Shown piece after piece: positions 5,680-6,651 of a DNA stretch of 6,651 bases. The notes beneath the pieces were generated by a model. It saw only the letters and a program-made list of their open reading frames with translations, did not search any database and was not told the origin of the DNA. Numbering within the stretch: the first letter of the stretch is position 1; every line of letters starts with the position of its first letter. The position numbers and the translations under genes are program-made. This DNA comes from Gammaproteobacteria bacterium (GTDB taxonomy: Bacteria; Pseudomonadota; Gammaproteobacteria; Granulosicoccales; Granulosicoccaceae): contig JAHQVR010000044.1 in NCBI GenBank assembly GCA_019634245.1, forward strand, positions 1 through 6,651, given 5' to 3'.

Positions 5680-6453
5680 TTACCATTTTTTCCAGGGCGC
5701 CTTGCCTTCTGCCCAATACTCATCCAGAAGGTTCTTATCACGCAACGTATCCATTGGGTGCCAAAAGCCCTGGTGACGGAAGGCACTTAGTTTGCCTTCC
5801 TGTGCAATATCTCTAAGAGGCTCTTGCTCCCACGTTGTACCATCACCGCCAATGTAATCCAATGCGGCTGGGTCAACGACGAAGTAACCACCATTCACCC
5901 AGGCACCATCACCATCGGGTTTTTCATGAAACTGGTGGATACGAGTTTGGCCAGAGGCTAGCGATATGGCACCAAATCGGCCAGGAGGTTGAACAGCTGT
6001 TAGTGTCACCAGCGATTGCTCGCGTTCGTGAAACTCCACAAGTTTTGTGATATCAACGTCACTCACGCCATCGCCGTAAGTCAAGCAAAAAGGCTCATCA
6101 TCGAGAAATTCACGAATGCGCTTTATGCGCCCACCGGTCATCGTGGACTCTCCGGTATCGGCCAGTGTGATAGACCAGGGTTCGCTGGCATCTCCCAGAT
6201 ATTCAATCGAGTTGTCTCTGAGATTCACTCGAAGTGATGAGGTTCGCAAGACGAAGTTAGCAAAAAACTCCTTGATGATATGGCCTTTGTAACCACAACA
6301 AATCACGAAATCATGGATACCATGCGCTGAATAAATCTTCATGATATGCCAGAGAATCGGCATATCGCCAATTTCCACCATAGGTTTAGGCTTGACGGCC
6401 GTTTCCTCACTGATACGGGTACCTAGGCCCCCTGCCAAAATGACAGCCTTCAT
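5680..6453 (-). CDS. rfbF: Glucose-1-phosphate cytidylyltransferase
   Basis: Makes CDP-glucose from CTP and glucose-1-phosphate in the cytoplasm, the first step to CDP-linked 3,6-dideoxyhexoses and other CDP-deoxy sugars of O-antigens. It has 257 residues, the usual length. The nucleotidyltransferase signature LAGGLGTRISEET is at 6-18 and KPKPMVEIG at 21-29. The metal site is TYGDGVSDVD (125-134, Asp128), followed by EKPDGDG (177-183), VNGGYFVV (186-193) and the late HPMDTLRDK (232-240, Asp235). The GRFGAI segment and the WHPMDTLRD ending separate it from RmlA-type thymidylyltransferases. It starts at ATG 6453 with AGGA (complement of 6461-6464) 7 bases before. It is the first gene of a two-gene unit, stop directly abutting the epimerase start. 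The usual partner, CDP-glucose 4,6-dehydratase (rfbG), is not between them nor downstream in this window. Confidence 0.96.
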   Translation of the reverse strand: MKAVILAGGLGTRISEETAVKPKPMVEIGDMPILWHIMKIYSAHGIHDFVICCGYKGHIIKEFFANFVLRTSSLRVNLRDNSIEYLGDASEPWSITLADTGESTMTGGRIKRIREFLDDEPFCLTYGDGVSDVDITKLVEFHEREQSLVTLTAVQPPGRFGAISLASGQTRIHQFHEKPDGDGAWVNGGYFVVDPAALDYIGGDGTTWEQEPLRDIAQEGKLSAFRHQGFWHPMDTLRDKNLLDEYWAEGKAPWKKW

Positions 6454-6651
6454 TCTAGTGTCCTGTGATGCATGATCATTATCTATTGTATCGGGTTGCC
6501 GGGAGGCTCCTTTACTTGCGTGTGGTACTTCACATTACGACTCGCATCAGAACCGATGATTTCCCTCACTAAACCGGAATCTGAGAATAATTTGGCAAAG
6601 CGAGAGCAGTGGGGTATTTTGACCGTCAACTATAGGTAAGCAAACAGGAAC
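6454..6651 (-). other. Upstream region of rfbF with a doubtful 48-codon ORF
   Basis: This region should hold the rfbF promoter unless the operon extends past the right edge. AGGA at 6461-6464 (complement) is the rfbF ribosome binding site. A TACAAT hexamer (complement of 6485-6490) resembles a -10 but has no matching -35, and a TATAGT hexamer (complement of 6629-6634) could be the -10 of a promoter cut by the edge. A minus-strand frame from TTG 6629 to TAG 6483 gives 48 residues containing SRFAKLFSDSG and ending KEPPGNPIQ. It has no ribosome binding site and I do not recognise it. I see no JUMPstart/ops element. Confidence 0.4.

Noticed and set aside
6454..6651. JUMPstart/ops element upstream of the sugar genes
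   Set aside because: I looked for GGCGGTAG on the minus strand and did not find it.

Overview
The window looks like a chromosomal segment from a Gammaproteobacterium of moderate GC content. That placement is an inference from three things: a DinF-type MATE transporter close in sequence to the enterobacterial family, a type I MurB of about the E. coli length, and Gram-negative surface-sugar genes. Nothing in the window fixes the genus. I see no rRNA, tRNA, CRISPR array, transposase or phage gene.

Layout. (1) Bases 1-456 (+) carry the C-terminal third of UDP-glucose 6-dehydrogenase (ugd), cut by the left edge. (2) Bases 457-788 are non-coding and hold a long imperfect hairpin just after ugd. 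(3) Bases 789-3145 (+) form a tight two-gene unit, a DinF-type MATE exporter followed by murB, with stop and start overlapping by one base (TGATG). (4) Bases 3199-4308 (-) encode an unrecognised single-pass membrane protein with a disordered acidic cytoplasmic arm, an arginine cluster, one membrane helix and a periplasmic domain that may have a PsbP/Mog1/DcrB-like fold. A doubtful cysteine-rich ORF (4370-4657, -) lies just upstream of it. (5) Bases 4860-5147 (+) encode a 95-residue three-helix membrane protein with a good ribosome binding site. (6) Bases 5152-6453 (-) form a two-gene sugar-nucleotide unit, glucose-1-phosphate cytidylyltransferase (rfbF) followed with no gap by an RmlC-type sugar epimerase. 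A 198-base leader follows to the right edge.

How the genes fit together. ugd (UDP-glucuronate), rfbF (CDP-glucose) and the RmlC-like epimerase all supply activated sugars for surface polysaccharide, so the window is probably the flank of, or scattered parts of, an exopolysaccharide or O-antigen region. rfbF normally works with a CDP-glucose 4,6-dehydratase (rfbG), and none is in this window. murB serves peptidoglycan precursor synthesis and shares its transcript with the exporter. The two unrecognised membrane proteins are the least explained content. I found no complete new system. The most unusual items are the 369-residue membrane protein with its paired FxDL motifs, the rfbF-epimerase pair without a dehydratase, and several short perfect palindromes at gene edges.
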